Shown: in pieces, positions 1 to 5,938 of the stretch
Layout of the letters: each line of letters opens with the position of its first letter
Position numbering within the stretch: position 1 is the first letter of the stretch
DNA from: an uncultured Streptomyces sp.
Lineage (GTDB): Bacteria; Actinomycetota; Actinomycetes; Streptomycetales; Streptomycetaceae
Length of the DNA stretch: 11,679 nucleotides
Assembly: GCA_946480485.1 (NCBI GenBank)
Contig: CAMLJW010000131.1
Span: forward strand, 1-11,679
Direction: 5' to 3'
The notes under the pieces: model-generated
What the model saw: the letters and a program-made list of their open reading frames with translations, nothing else
Told to the model about the DNA's origin: nothing
Databases searched by the model: none
Translations under genes and position numbers: made by a program

Positions 1-580
1 CCGGCGGGGCGACCGGGGGCTGCGTGGTGGGCTGGGGCGGGGCGACGGGGGCCTGGGCGGGAGCCGGGGTCGGGGCCGGCTCCTCCACCGTGACGCCGAA
101 GTCCGTGGCGATGCCCGCCAGGCCGTTCACGTACCCCTGGCCGACGGCGCGCGCCTTCCAGGCGCCGTTGCGCAGATAGACCTCCACGATCACCAGTGCC
201 GTCTCCGCGCCCAGCTGCGGGGGTGTGAAGGTGGCCAGTACGGAGTTGTCGTCCGCGTTGCGGATCGTGGCGGTGGGTTCGATGCCCCGGAAGGTCTGGC
301 CCGCCGCGTCCGGGCTTGCCGTGACGACGATCTTTTCGATGCCCGGGGGGACGGTGGCCGTGTCGACCGTGATCGCGTCCGGGGCCGTGCCGCCGCCCGA
401 GCGGTACGTCACCCCCGGGCCGCTCGGCTGGTTGTAGAAGATGAAGTCGTCGTCGGAGCGCACCTTGCCGTCGGCGGTGAGCAGCAGGCCCGATACGTCG
501 AGCCGCACCGGGGCGGTGACGTCCACCGTCACGCGGGCGACGGGGAGAGGGATGTTCGAGCCGGGGGTCATAGCTGTCAT
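1..580 (-). CDS. TerD-domain protein, 3' end outside window
   Basis: The first 193 codons are visible, read leftward and still open at the window edge. Residues 1-165 form one TerD domain of the tellurium-resistance/stress family, proteins that bind calcium and act in general stress. Visible marks are the acidic Ca-binding segment SDDDFIFYNQ (residues 42-51), TFRGIEPTATIRNAD (96-110) and the C-terminal signature YLRNGAWKARAVGQGY (135-150). From residue 168 the chain becomes a Pro/Ala/Gln linker, so a second domain or repetitive tail probably follows off-window. Two starts are possible: ATG at 580 (MTAMTPGSN) or ATG at 571 (MTPGSN). Neither has a strong Shine-Dalgarno, and 580 is chosen because it gives the longer frame. 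The actual role in tellurite resistance is not shown by the sequence. No other ter genes are in view. Confidence 0.9.
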   Translation of the reverse strand, partial: MTAMTPGSNIPLPVARVTVDVTAPVRLDVSGLLLTADGKVRSDDDFIFYNQPSGPGVTYRSGGGTAPDAITVDTATVPPGIEKIVVTASPDAAGQTFRGIEPTATIRNADDNSVLATFTPPQLGAETALVIVEVYLRNGAWKARAVGQGYVNGLAGIATDFGVTVEEPAPTPAPAQAPVAPPQPTTQPPVAPP

Positions 581-645
581 GCCTGGGGTAACGAGCGGGC
601 CCGCTTTACCGTTCCCTTACCCGGCGGCCAATCGGGTTCGCTCCC

Positions 646-662
646 GCCGCCCTGCGGGCGGC
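646..662 (-). terminator. GC hairpin between GH43 and terD genes
   Basis: A perfect 7-bp stem, GCCGCCC / GGGCGGC, closes a 3-nt loop about 80 nt past the stop codon of the GH43 gene and upstream of the terD start. No T-tract follows, which is common for Streptomyces terminators. It may end GH43 transcription or simply be a structured leader. Confidence 0.35.
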
Positions 663-739
663 AGCGTCATCATCGCCGAGACGGTGTTCCCGCTGCCGCT
701 GTCGATGGCCCTGATCAGCGGCTTCGTCCGGAACGTCCC

Positions 740-1759
740 CTACTCCCCTCCAGTCGCGTCCACGACCGAGGTGGGGCTTACCGGATACGCGGCCAGCACC
801 CGGTCGTACTCCTCCCGCGTCACCGGTATGACGGTGCCGTGCCGCGGGCTCGCGGGAAGCTGGTAGTCCTTCGACATCGTCCACTGGCCCGAGTCGAGGT
901 CGGTCGTCTCGAAGGGGACGTAGCCGCGGCCGCCGTACTCGTCGATGAACAGGTACCACTTGTCCTCGGTGTTCGACTTGAACACCGTCGGGCCCTCACC
1001 GCGGTCGATCGAGCCGCTGCCGATGCAGTCGGACACGAAGTCGTACGACGTGTCGGTGAGCGAGGTCGACTTCTCACCGGCGACCAACTTCGAGCAGCGG
1101 CCGCCGGAGCTGGGGTCCCGCTCGTCCTTGGTGTAGCGGTAGTAGGTCCCCTTGTGCTTCACGACCGTCGAGTCGATGACCGAGTAGCCCGGGTCGTTCC
1201 AGACCTTGGGCTCGCTGAAGGTGCGGAAGTCCTTCGTGGTCGCGTACATCATCTTGTTGTACGTCGAGCCCGTGTGGTCCGGGTCGTCGTCGGCGTACAG
1301 CTTGGAGGCCCAGAAGACGACGAACTCGCCGAGCGTGTCGTCCCGGTATGCCTCGGGCGCCCAGGTGTTGCCCGCGGTGTCGGGGGAGACCCTCACCAGG
1401 CGCTGGTCGGTCCAGGTCACGAGATCCGTGGACTCCCAGACCATGATGGACTTGCTGCCGTGGCGCTGGACCTCGTCCCAGCTGCCGCTGGAGTTCTGGT
1501 ACATCTTGAGGTCGGTCGCGATCATGTAGAACTTGTCGCCCTCGGGGGAGCGGATCACAAACGGATCGCGCAGGCCCTTCTCACCGAGCGTGGAGGTGAG
1601 GACCGGCTTCCCGGCGTTCACCTCCCGCCAGTGCAGCGGGTCGTTGCCGCGGCTGAGGGCGTAGCGGATCTGCTCGCCGTCGGCGGTGCCCTCGCCGGTG
1701 AAGTACGCGAAAAGATACCCGGCGTACTTCGGCTCGGCCTTCTGTGCGGATAGGTCCAC
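740..1759 (-). CDS. Glycoside hydrolase family 43-type enzyme (signal peptide frame-shifted)
   Basis: The 339-residue reading frame is a single five-bladed beta-propeller of the GH43 (arabinanase/beta-xylosidase) type. Enzymes of this fold hydrolyse arabinose- or xylose-containing side chains of plant hemicellulose. Blade motifs carry the usual acidic triad: Asp65 in GLRDPFVIR (likely base), Asp196 in GYSVIDSTV (pKa modulator) and Glu255 in RGEGPTVF (likely acid). Other conserved stretches are SIMVWESTDLVTW and NTWAPEAY. The exact substrate cannot be read from the sequence. The in-frame start here is GTG at 1759, preceded by GGAG 8 nt upstream, and yields a protein with no export signal. A convincing signal peptide lies immediately upstream in another frame (1780-1886), so the natural secreted product is probably broken by a small duplication. 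A triple CGAAA box lies about 100 bp upstream of the signal-peptide start and suggests hemicellulose-responsive control. Confidence 0.85.
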   Translation of the reverse strand: MDLSAQKAEPKYAGYLFAYFTGEGTADGEQIRYALSRGNDPLHWREVNAGKPVLTSTLGEKGLRDPFVIRSPEGDKFYMIATDLKMYQNSSGSWDEVQRHGSKSIMVWESTDLVTWTDQRLVRVSPDTAGNTWAPEAYRDDTLGEFVVFWASKLYADDDPDHTGSTYNKMMYATTKDFRTFSEPKVWNDPGYSVIDSTVVKHKGTYYRYTKDERDPSSGGRCSKLVAGEKSTSLTDTSYDFVSDCIGSGSIDRGEGPTVFKSNTEDKWYLFIDEYGGRGYVPFETTDLDSGQWTMSKDYQLPASPRHGTVIPVTREEYDRVLAAYPVSPTSVVDATGGE

Positions 1760-1778
1760 GGGTTGTGCTCCGGACTGT

Positions 1779-1798
1779 GCGGGACTGGGCGGGACTGG
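1779..1798. repeat. 10-bp perfect tandem repeat in the signal-peptide coding region
   Basis: GCGGGACTGG occurs twice head to tail (1779-1788, 1789-1798). It is flanked by degenerate copies with the same 10-bp period: CGGACTGTGC at 1771-1780 and GGGGCTGCCA at 1801-1810. Because 10 is not a multiple of three, each gain or loss shifts the reading frame. Confidence 0.9.
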
Positions 1799-1886
1799 AC
1801 GGGGCTGCCAACAGGCTCAGGACAACGGCGATCAGCGTTGACAGCGACATCAGGAGCGTGCGGGCGATGCGGGGCGCATGACACAT
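1780..1886 (-). other. Out-of-frame signal peptide for the GH43 enzyme
   Basis: From ATG at 1886 the translation is a classic secretion signal: MCHAPRIARTLL with basic residues, then a hydrophobic core (STLIAVVLSLLAAP) and a small-residue region (SSPAQS). It continues in a frame offset from the GH43 domain. In the GH43 frame, stops occur just upstream of the repeat and the only available start is GTG 1759. Removing one 10-bp unit of the repeat at 1779-1798 joins the two frames as LLAAPSSPAQSGAQPVDLSAQ, a natural-looking cleavage region. This may be a real mutation, a slippage-prone switch or a sequencing error. Confidence 0.7.
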
Positions 1887-1904
1887 CCTGTGGGAGTCTG
1901 ATGG

Positions 1905-1932
1905 ATTCTGTTGGAGGTTAGCAGCTTGGCAA
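1905..1932 (-). promoter_or_regulatory. Possible promoter of the GH43 gene
   Basis: Read leftward, TTGCCA (1932-1927) and CAGAAT (1910-1905) are separated by 16 nt, a fair match to sigma-70-like -35 and -10 boxes. They lie about 20 nt before ATG 1886. This is pattern matching only. No strong Shine-Dalgarno precedes ATG 1886 beyond CAGG. Confidence 0.3.
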
Positions 1933-1983
1933 TGTCACCAGTGGGGTCAGAGGCGTCATCGGTGCCGCTGCGATGGAGGTGAG

Positions 1984-2000
1984 CGAAAGTTTCGATTTCG
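1984..2000 (-). promoter_or_regulatory. Triple CGAAA box, hemicellulase-type operator
   Basis: Read leftward, three CGAAA boxes stand one base apart: CGAAA-T-CGAAA-C-TTTCG, the last two forming the perfect palindrome CGAAACTTTCG. CGAAA boxes of this kind are described upstream of Streptomyces xylanase and xylosidase genes, where a LacI-type repressor is thought to bind. The box lies about 98 bp upstream of the GH43 signal-peptide start. This fits control of that gene, although the distance is long for a simple promoter block. Confidence 0.55.
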
Positions 2001-2146
2001 CGTAACCCGGAACGGCGGCGGCCGTCGCGGGCTGCGGACCATTTCCTCCGCCATGGCGGCGAGCAGGGAGGGGAAGCGGCCCGGCCCGCCTCGTGTCCCC
2101 GGTTCCCAGGAGAGGAACGTCCCGTGCGTCAGAGCGCTGGACGCCA

Positions 2147-2291
2147 CGCGGATCTTTGACCGGCGGGCGTCGAAGCCGTTCCGGTCGGCCGGATCCTCGG
2201 CCGTGAACGCGGCCATCCGGAGAGCTTCCGGGTGGTTCAGCCGGCGGAAGAACACCGGCAGATCACTGTCGTGGACCTCTCGCAGGACCCG
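2147..2291 (-). pseudogene. N-terminal remnant of a GNAT acetyltransferase
   Basis: Translated leftward, this stretch reads LREVHDSDLPVFFRRLNHP followed by EALRMAAFTAEDPADRNGF. That is the N-terminal signature of a GNAT-fold acetyltransferase subfamily in which DSDLPVFF, DPEA-x-RMAAFTA and DPADR-x-FDAHW are conserved. The match fades near position 2147, and the acetyl-CoA-binding motif and rest of the fold are missing. The likely original start (ATG at 2296) is in a different frame from the conserved region. Only an internal GTG (2255) opens the conserved frame. It lies directly behind the IclR stop codon and may once have been cotranscribed with that gene. Confidence 0.55.
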
Positions 2292-2297
2292 TCCATG

Positions 2298-3071
2298 TCA
2301 GAGCCTTCGCGTCACGAGCGTCAGCCGGTCGCGCGCATCGAACAGCGCGCCCTTCACCAGCTGCTCGTGCCCGGGCGTCAGCCGTGCCACCGGCACCGAG
2401 CAGCTGATCGCGTCCCGCGCCGGGGTGCGGTACGCAATGGCGACCCCGAAGCAGCGCAGCCCCAGCGTGTTCTCCTCGCGGTCTACCGCGAAGCCCTGCT
2501 CCCGCACCTGGTGCAGTTCCCCGATCAGCTCTTCCCGGTCCGTGGTCGTGTGCTCGGTCAGAGCCGGGAGGGTCTCGGGCAGCAGCTTCCGTACCTGCTC
2601 GTCCGTGTGAGTGGCCAGCAGCGCCTTGCCGAGTGAGGTCGAATGGGCGGGCAGGCGACGGCCCACGCGGGTGAAAGGGCGGAGGTAGTGCTGGGACTGG
2701 CGGGTGGCGAGGTACACGACGTTCGTGCCGTCGAGGCGCGCCAGGTGGATCGTCTCCGTAGTGTCGTCCGACAGCCGGTCGAGGGTCGGCCGGGCCGCGG
2801 CCACCACCTCGTCGCCGTCGATGTACGACGTACCGACGAGCAGCGCGCGCACTCCGATGCCGTACCGGGTCCCCGTCGCGTCCGTCTCGACCCAGCCGAG
2901 CTCGACGAGCGTACGAAGCAGCATGTAAAGGCTGGATTTTGGGTACCCTACGGCCTCCTGAACGGCGGCCAAGGAGTGCATTCCGGGTCGCCCGGCGAAG
3001 TACTCGAGCAGTTCCACGGTCCGCACCGCGGACTTGACCTGCGCCCCGCCGCCTGTCTCGCCTGCCGACAT
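2298..3071 (-). CDS. IclR-family transcriptional regulator
   Basis: The 257-residue protein has the standard IclR length and layout. An N-terminal winged helix-turn-helix spans about residues 10-62, with recognition segment YPKSSLYMLLRTLVELGWV. A C-terminal GAF-like ligand-binding domain (about 75-250) carries the signatures PAHSTSLGKALLA (141-153) and GFAVDREENTLGLRCFGVAI (193-212). The start is taken as ATG 3071, preceded by AAGGGG and AAGG purine runs. Further upstream in-frame sequence is the divergent promoter region and is not protein-like. It is divergent from an aldehyde dehydrogenase of a sugar-acid pathway, so it most likely controls that gene in response to a pathway intermediate and probably represses its own transcription. 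The ligand cannot be told from sequence. A GNAT remnant follows its stop codon. Confidence 0.93.
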   Translation of the reverse strand: MSAGETGGGAQVKSAVRTVELLEYFAGRPGMHSLAAVQEAVGYPKSSLYMLLRTLVELGWVETDATGTRYGIGVRALLVGTSYIDGDEVVAAARPTLDRLSDDTTETIHLARLDGTNVVYLATRQSQHYLRPFTRVGRRLPAHSTSLGKALLATHTDEQVRKLLPETLPALTEHTTTDREELIGELHQVREQGFAVDREENTLGLRCFGVAIAYRTPARDAISCSVPVARLTPGHEQLVKGALFDARDRLTLVTRRL

Positions 3072-3120
3072 CGCCTTGACCCCTTCGTTCGACGGGAAAT
3101 AGTCTCCGAAGGCATATTCA

Positions 3121-3160
3121 CCACCAGAGACAGCGTTCAGCATATCGAACGCCCTGGTGG
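3121..3160. promoter_or_regulatory. Candidate IclR operator: two overlapping dyads
   Basis: Between the divergent regulator and dehydrogenase genes lies GCGTTC (3133-3138), 8 nt, then GAACGC (3147-3152), a perfect 6-bp dyad. It is nested in a second perfect dyad, CCACCAG (3121-3127) and CTGGTGG (3154-3160). The two centres differ by 2 bp. IclR proteins bind such dyads near their own promoters, so this is the best candidate site. Assignment to this regulator is inference from position. Confidence 0.5.
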
Positions 3161-3201
3161 GTGACACAAGAACTGCGGCATCACATCTGGAGGGACCCGC
3201 G

Positions 3202-4731
3202 GTGGCAGCAACACCAGTCTGGAGTGTCGACCCCCGAACCGGGAAGCAGCGCGAACAGGTCGCGGTGGAGGCAACGGCCCAGGAGTTGGACGCGGCTGTC
3301 CGCGCCGCCCACGCCGCGCGGGGAGCCCTCGCCGACCGTACGGTCCGTTCGGCCTTCCTGCGCACCGCCGCGGACCAGCTCGAAGGCGCCAGGGTCCACC
3401 TCGTCGAGGCCGCGGACGCGGAGTCCGCGCTCGGCCCGGTCCGGCTCACCGGCGAGCTCGCCCGCACCTGCTACCAGCTGCGGGCCTTCGCGGACATCGT
3501 CGACGAGGGCGCGTTCCTCGACGTCGTGATCAACCACCCCGACGACACGGCGACCCCGCCGATCCCGGACCTGCGCCGCTACAAGGTGCCGCTGGGCGTC
3601 GTCGCCGTCTACTCGGCGTCGAACTTCCCCTTCGCGTTCTCGGTCGCCGGCGGCGACACGGCGAGCGCCCTCGCGGCCGGCTGCCCGGTCGTCGTCAAGG
3701 CACACCCGGACCACCCGGCGCTCTCCGAGCTGGTCGCGGCGACGCTGCGCCGGGCCGCCGAGCAGCACGACATCCCCACGGGTGTGGTCGGCCTCGTCCA
3801 CGGCTTCGAGGCGGGCGTCGGGCTGGTCAGGCATCCGCTGGTCTCGGCGGCCGGCTTCACCGGTTCCGTACGCGGCGGCCGTGCCCTCTTCGACGCGGCG
3901 GCCGCCCGCCCCGTGCCGATCCCCTTCCACGGCGAGCTCGGCTCCCTGAACCCCGTCGTCATCACCGAGGCCGCGGCCAACGAGCGCGCCGAGGAGATCG
4001 GTACCGGGCTCGCGGGCTCCATGACGCTGGGCGTCGGCCAGTTCTGCGTGAAGCCGGGTCTCGTCCTCGCGCCGACAGGCGCAGCGGGCGACCGGTTGCT
4101 GAAGGCGCTCACCGAGACCGTCAGCAACACCGACGCCGGAGTCCTGCTCGACCACCGCATGCGCGACAACTTCATCGCGGGCATCACCGAGCGCACCCAA
4201 CTGCCGGACGTCGACACCCCGGTGACCCCGGGCGCGGGCAGCGAGCACACCGTGAGCCCCGGCTTCCTGACGGTGCCGGCTCAGAAGCTCGCGGCCGAGG
4301 GCACGTACGACCTCCTGCTGGAGGAGTGCTTCGGTCCGTTCACGGTGGTGGCGCGCTACGAGGACGAGGCGGAGGCCGGCGCCGTCCTCTCGCGTCTGCC
4401 CGGCAACCTCACCGCGACCGTGCACCTGTCCACCGGGGAGGCGGCGGGCGAGGGCCGCGGCGCGGAGATCATCGCCGAACTCACCCCGCTGGCGGGCCGC
4501 GTACTCGTCAACGGCTGGCCGACCGGTGTCGCCGTCGCGCCCGCCCAGCACCACGGCGGCCCGTACCCGGCGACGACCTCGACGTCCACGTCCGTGGGCG
4601 GCACGGCCATCGAGCGGTGGCTGCGCCCGGTCGCGTACCAGAACACCCCCGAGGCGCTGCTGCCGGTGGAGCTCCGCGACGACAATCCGGCGAAGTTGCC
4701 GCGTCGTTTCAACGGCCGACTCGAGCGGTAG
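3202..4731 (+). CDS. NAD(P)-dependent aldehyde dehydrogenase, 2,5-dioxovalerate (KGSA) dehydrogenase type
   Basis: The 509-residue enzyme oxidises an aldehyde to the acid. Its subfamily (ALDH_KGSADH) converts alpha-ketoglutarate semialdehyde to 2-oxoglutarate, the last step of oxidative pentose, glucarate and hydroxyproline breakdown. Visible residues are Asn141 in YSASNFPFAF, Lys166 in GCPVVVKAHP (cofactor contact), Glu245 in FHGELGSLNPVVI and the nucleophile Cys282 in GVGQFCVKPG. The motifs GQFC-x-x-PG and ELGS-x-NP are typical of the KGSADH branch rather than betaine- or glyceraldehyde-type enzymes. The start is GTG 3202 with GGAGGG at 3189-3194. An earlier in-frame start at 3157 has no such site and lies inside the operator region. 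No other pathway genes are adjacent, so the true substrate is uncertain. The divergent IclR gene is its probable regulator. Confidence 0.9.
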   Translation: MAATPVWSVDPRTGKQREQVAVEATAQELDAAVRAAHAARGALADRTVRSAFLRTAADQLEGARVHLVEAADAESALGPVRLTGELARTCYQLRAFADIVDEGAFLDVVINHPDDTATPPIPDLRRYKVPLGVVAVYSASNFPFAFSVAGGDTASALAAGCPVVVKAHPDHPALSELVAATLRRAAEQHDIPTGVVGLVHGFEAGVGLVRHPLVSAAGFTGSVRGGRALFDAAAARPVPIPFHGELGSLNPVVITEAAANERAEEIGTGLAGSMTLGVGQFCVKPGLVLAPTGAAGDRLLKALTETVSNTDAGVLLDHRMRDNFIAGITERTQLPDVDTPVTPGAGSEHTVSPGFLTVPAQKLAAEGTYDLLLEECFGPFTVVARYEDEAEAGAVLSRLPGNLTATVHLSTGEAAGEGRGAEIIAELTPLAGRVLVNGWPTGVAVAPAQHHGGPYPATTSTSTSVGGTAIERWLRPVAYQNTPEALLPVELRDDNPAKLPRRFNGRLER

Positions 4732-4739
4732 CGCTCCAG

Positions 4740-4840
4740 GTTGCCCATTGGGGGTGCGGGGGGCCCTCGGGTCGTTTGTCGGCTGCGGTCTTTCTGTGGC
4801 TGGGCGCGCGGTTCCCCGCGCCTCTCACGGGGCGCGGGGC
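4740..4840. repeat. Streptomyces-type intergenic hairpin repeat
   Basis: The stretch with GGGTCGTTTGTCGGCTGCGG and then TGGGCGCGCGGTTCCCCGCG resembles a repeat family that recurs between genes in many Streptomyces genomes (recognised from memory). It folds in two exclusive ways: GCGCGG/CCGCGC (4806-4811 with 4816-4821, loop TTCC), or CCCCGCGCC/GGCGCGGGG (4814-4822 with 4831-4839). It sits just after the aldehyde dehydrogenase stop and probably works as a terminator or mRNA-end element. Confidence 0.55.
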
Positions 4841-4882
4841 GGTGCCCTCAGGGTGCGGGAGTGGATCTGGGACACTCACCGG

Positions 4883-5491
4883 ATGGACATGGAAATTTCC
4901 CAACTCCCCTTCCCGCTGCGCACGTACGGACCCGAGGGGAACTGGTCGTACGAGGACGGGGTGCTCACCGGCTCGGCCGGGGCGCGGCAGGACCGCTTTG
5001 TGCCGCCCACCGGCGAGGCCCTGGACCCCTCGTCCGACGCGCCCCGGCTGCTCGGGGCGCCGGAAGGGGACTTCCAGCTGATCGCCCGCGTCACCGTCGG
5101 CTTCGCCGCGGGCTTCGACGCGGGAGTGCTGTACGTACACGTCGGCGAGCGGGCCTGGGCCAAGCTCTGCCTGGAGTACTCCCCGGACGTGCCCACCGTC
5201 TGCACGGTTGTCACCCGCGGCCACTCCGACGACGCCAACTCCTTTCCCGTGGAGGGAAGTTCGGTCTGGCTCCGAGTCAGCCGCACCGGCCGCGCCTTCG
5301 CCTTCCACGCCTCCAAGGACGGCAGACGCTGGACCTTCATCCGCCTCTTCACCCTGGGTGACGAGAAGGAGTCCGGTGCGGCCCTCGTCGGCTTCATGGC
5401 CCAGTCCCCGATGGGAGAGGGGTGCGTCGTCACGTACGACGACATCGAGTTCCGCCCGGACTGGCCGGCGGATCTGAGGGACGGCAGCTGA
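4883..5491 (+). CDS. DUF1349-family protein
   Basis: The 202-residue protein matches the DUF1349 family, a concanavalin-A-like beta-sandwich of about 200 residues whose biochemical role is not established. Typical features are the opening NWSYEDGVLTGSAG, repeated beta-strand segments such as GFDAGVLYVHVGERAWAKLC (about 73-92), VVTRGHSDDANSF, WLRVSRTGRAFAFHASKDG and a terminal VTYDDIEF strand. There is no signal peptide or membrane segment, so it is cytoplasmic. ATG 4883 is the preferred start, although no good Shine-Dalgarno precedes it. An in-frame GTG at 4853 and an ATG at 4889 are alternatives. The hairpin repeat upstream isolates it from the aldehyde dehydrogenase, so it is probably transcribed alone. 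Some annotations call the family 'regulation of enolase protein 1', a name with weak support. Confidence 0.85.
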   Translation: MDMEISQLPFPLRTYGPEGNWSYEDGVLTGSAGARQDRFVPPTGEALDPSSDAPRLLGAPEGDFQLIARVTVGFAAGFDAGVLYVHVGERAWAKLCLEYSPDVPTVCTVVTRGHSDDANSFPVEGSSVWLRVSRTGRAFAFHASKDGRRWTFIRLFTLGDEKESGAALVGFMAQSPMGEGCVVTYDDIEFRPDWPADLRDGS

Positions 5492-5502
5492 TCCCTGACC
5501 GT

Positions 5503-5527
5503 CGGTTCCGTCCGCGGTTCCGTTCCG
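5503..5527. repeat. 12/13-bp tandem duplication
   Basis: CGGTTCCGTCCG (5503-5514) is followed directly by CGGTTCCGTTCCG (5515-5527), which differs by one inserted T. Confidence 0.7.
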
Positions 5528-5554
5528 CGCACATGGTCAGACCTTCCGTCGAGC

Positions 5555-5586
5555 AGCTGCGGCCGGCGTCAGCTGCGGCCGGCGTC
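5555..5586. repeat. 16-bp perfect tandem duplication
   Basis: AGCTGCGGCCGGCGTC occurs twice head to tail with no mismatch, in the non-coding space between the DUF1349 gene and ectA. Confidence 0.9.
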
Positions 5587-5908
5587 CGCCGCGCCGTCGT
5601 ATCGACGGCGTCACGGGAGCCTAATTGCGAAATTCGATCAGGCTATTTCTGCTCCGTTTTTAGTGCAGCTTCCCGTTTTCTTCTGCCCGCTTTCCTTGAC
5701 CTTAAACACCAAGATTTCGTGAACAGCGACCTCGTAATTCGGGTGGGTCGCGTGGCGATTACGTTGCTGTGACGCAACGCACATCAGGGCTGTTTCATCC
5801 GGCATTTTCTGGATAAATCGGCACGTCTTGCAGCGCTCCGTGCACTCACTCGCGGTCGCCCGATAACACACCAGGCCCGCTTAAGTAACCGCACTCGACG
5901 ATGCAATT

Positions 5909-5938
5909 TTGACTTTCTCTCGGTAAATTTAATCCGCA
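5909..5938 (+). promoter_or_regulatory. ectAp: Possible ect promoter elements abutting the ectA start
   Basis: TAAATT (5924-5929) and the overlapping TTTAAT (5928-5933) resemble -10 boxes and lie only 5-9 nt before ATG 5938. No Shine-Dalgarno is visible, so a leaderless ectA message is possible. TTGACT at 5909-5914 looks like a -35 box but is spaced too closely (9-13 nt) to pair with either. The true promoter may be further upstream. Confidence 0.3.

Larger units (their letters stand above)
5492..5937. other. AT-rich leader region upstream of ectA, no gene
   Basis: These 446 bases separate the DUF1349 gene from ectA. The first part is GC-rich and holds two short tandem duplications. From about 5620 to 5937 the composition falls to about half G+C, with about 40% G+C over 5881-5940, far below the surrounding genes. 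A 6-bp dyad, CGTTGC-TGTGAC-GCAACG, lies at 5762-5779. An open frame on the minus strand (5638-5871) has no codon bias or family resemblance and is not called. The region probably carries the stress-responsive ect promoter and regulator sites. Confidence 0.6.

Noticed and set aside
1956..2255. Functional 99-residue gene between the GH43 and IclR genes
   Set aside because: Only its first ~36 residues resemble a GNAT protein and the rest is random, so it is listed as a remnant instead.
3181..4554. 457-codon minus-strand frame opposite the aldehyde dehydrogenase
   Set aside because: It is a shadow of the opposite strand: Arg/Asp/Gly/Val-rich, without domains, and fully antisense to a gene with intact catalytic motifs.
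5638..5871. 77-codon minus-strand open frame in the ect leader
   Set aside because: It lacks the G/C third-position bias of Streptomyces genes, has no Shine-Dalgarno and no recognisable family, and lies in AT-rich promoter DNA where long frames arise by low stop pressure in one direction only.
5909..5933. TTGACT/TTTAAT as a standard -35/-10 pair for ectA
   Set aside because: The spacer is 13 nt (9 nt to TAAATT), too short for a normal sigma-70-type promoter, so it is kept only as a low-confidence element.
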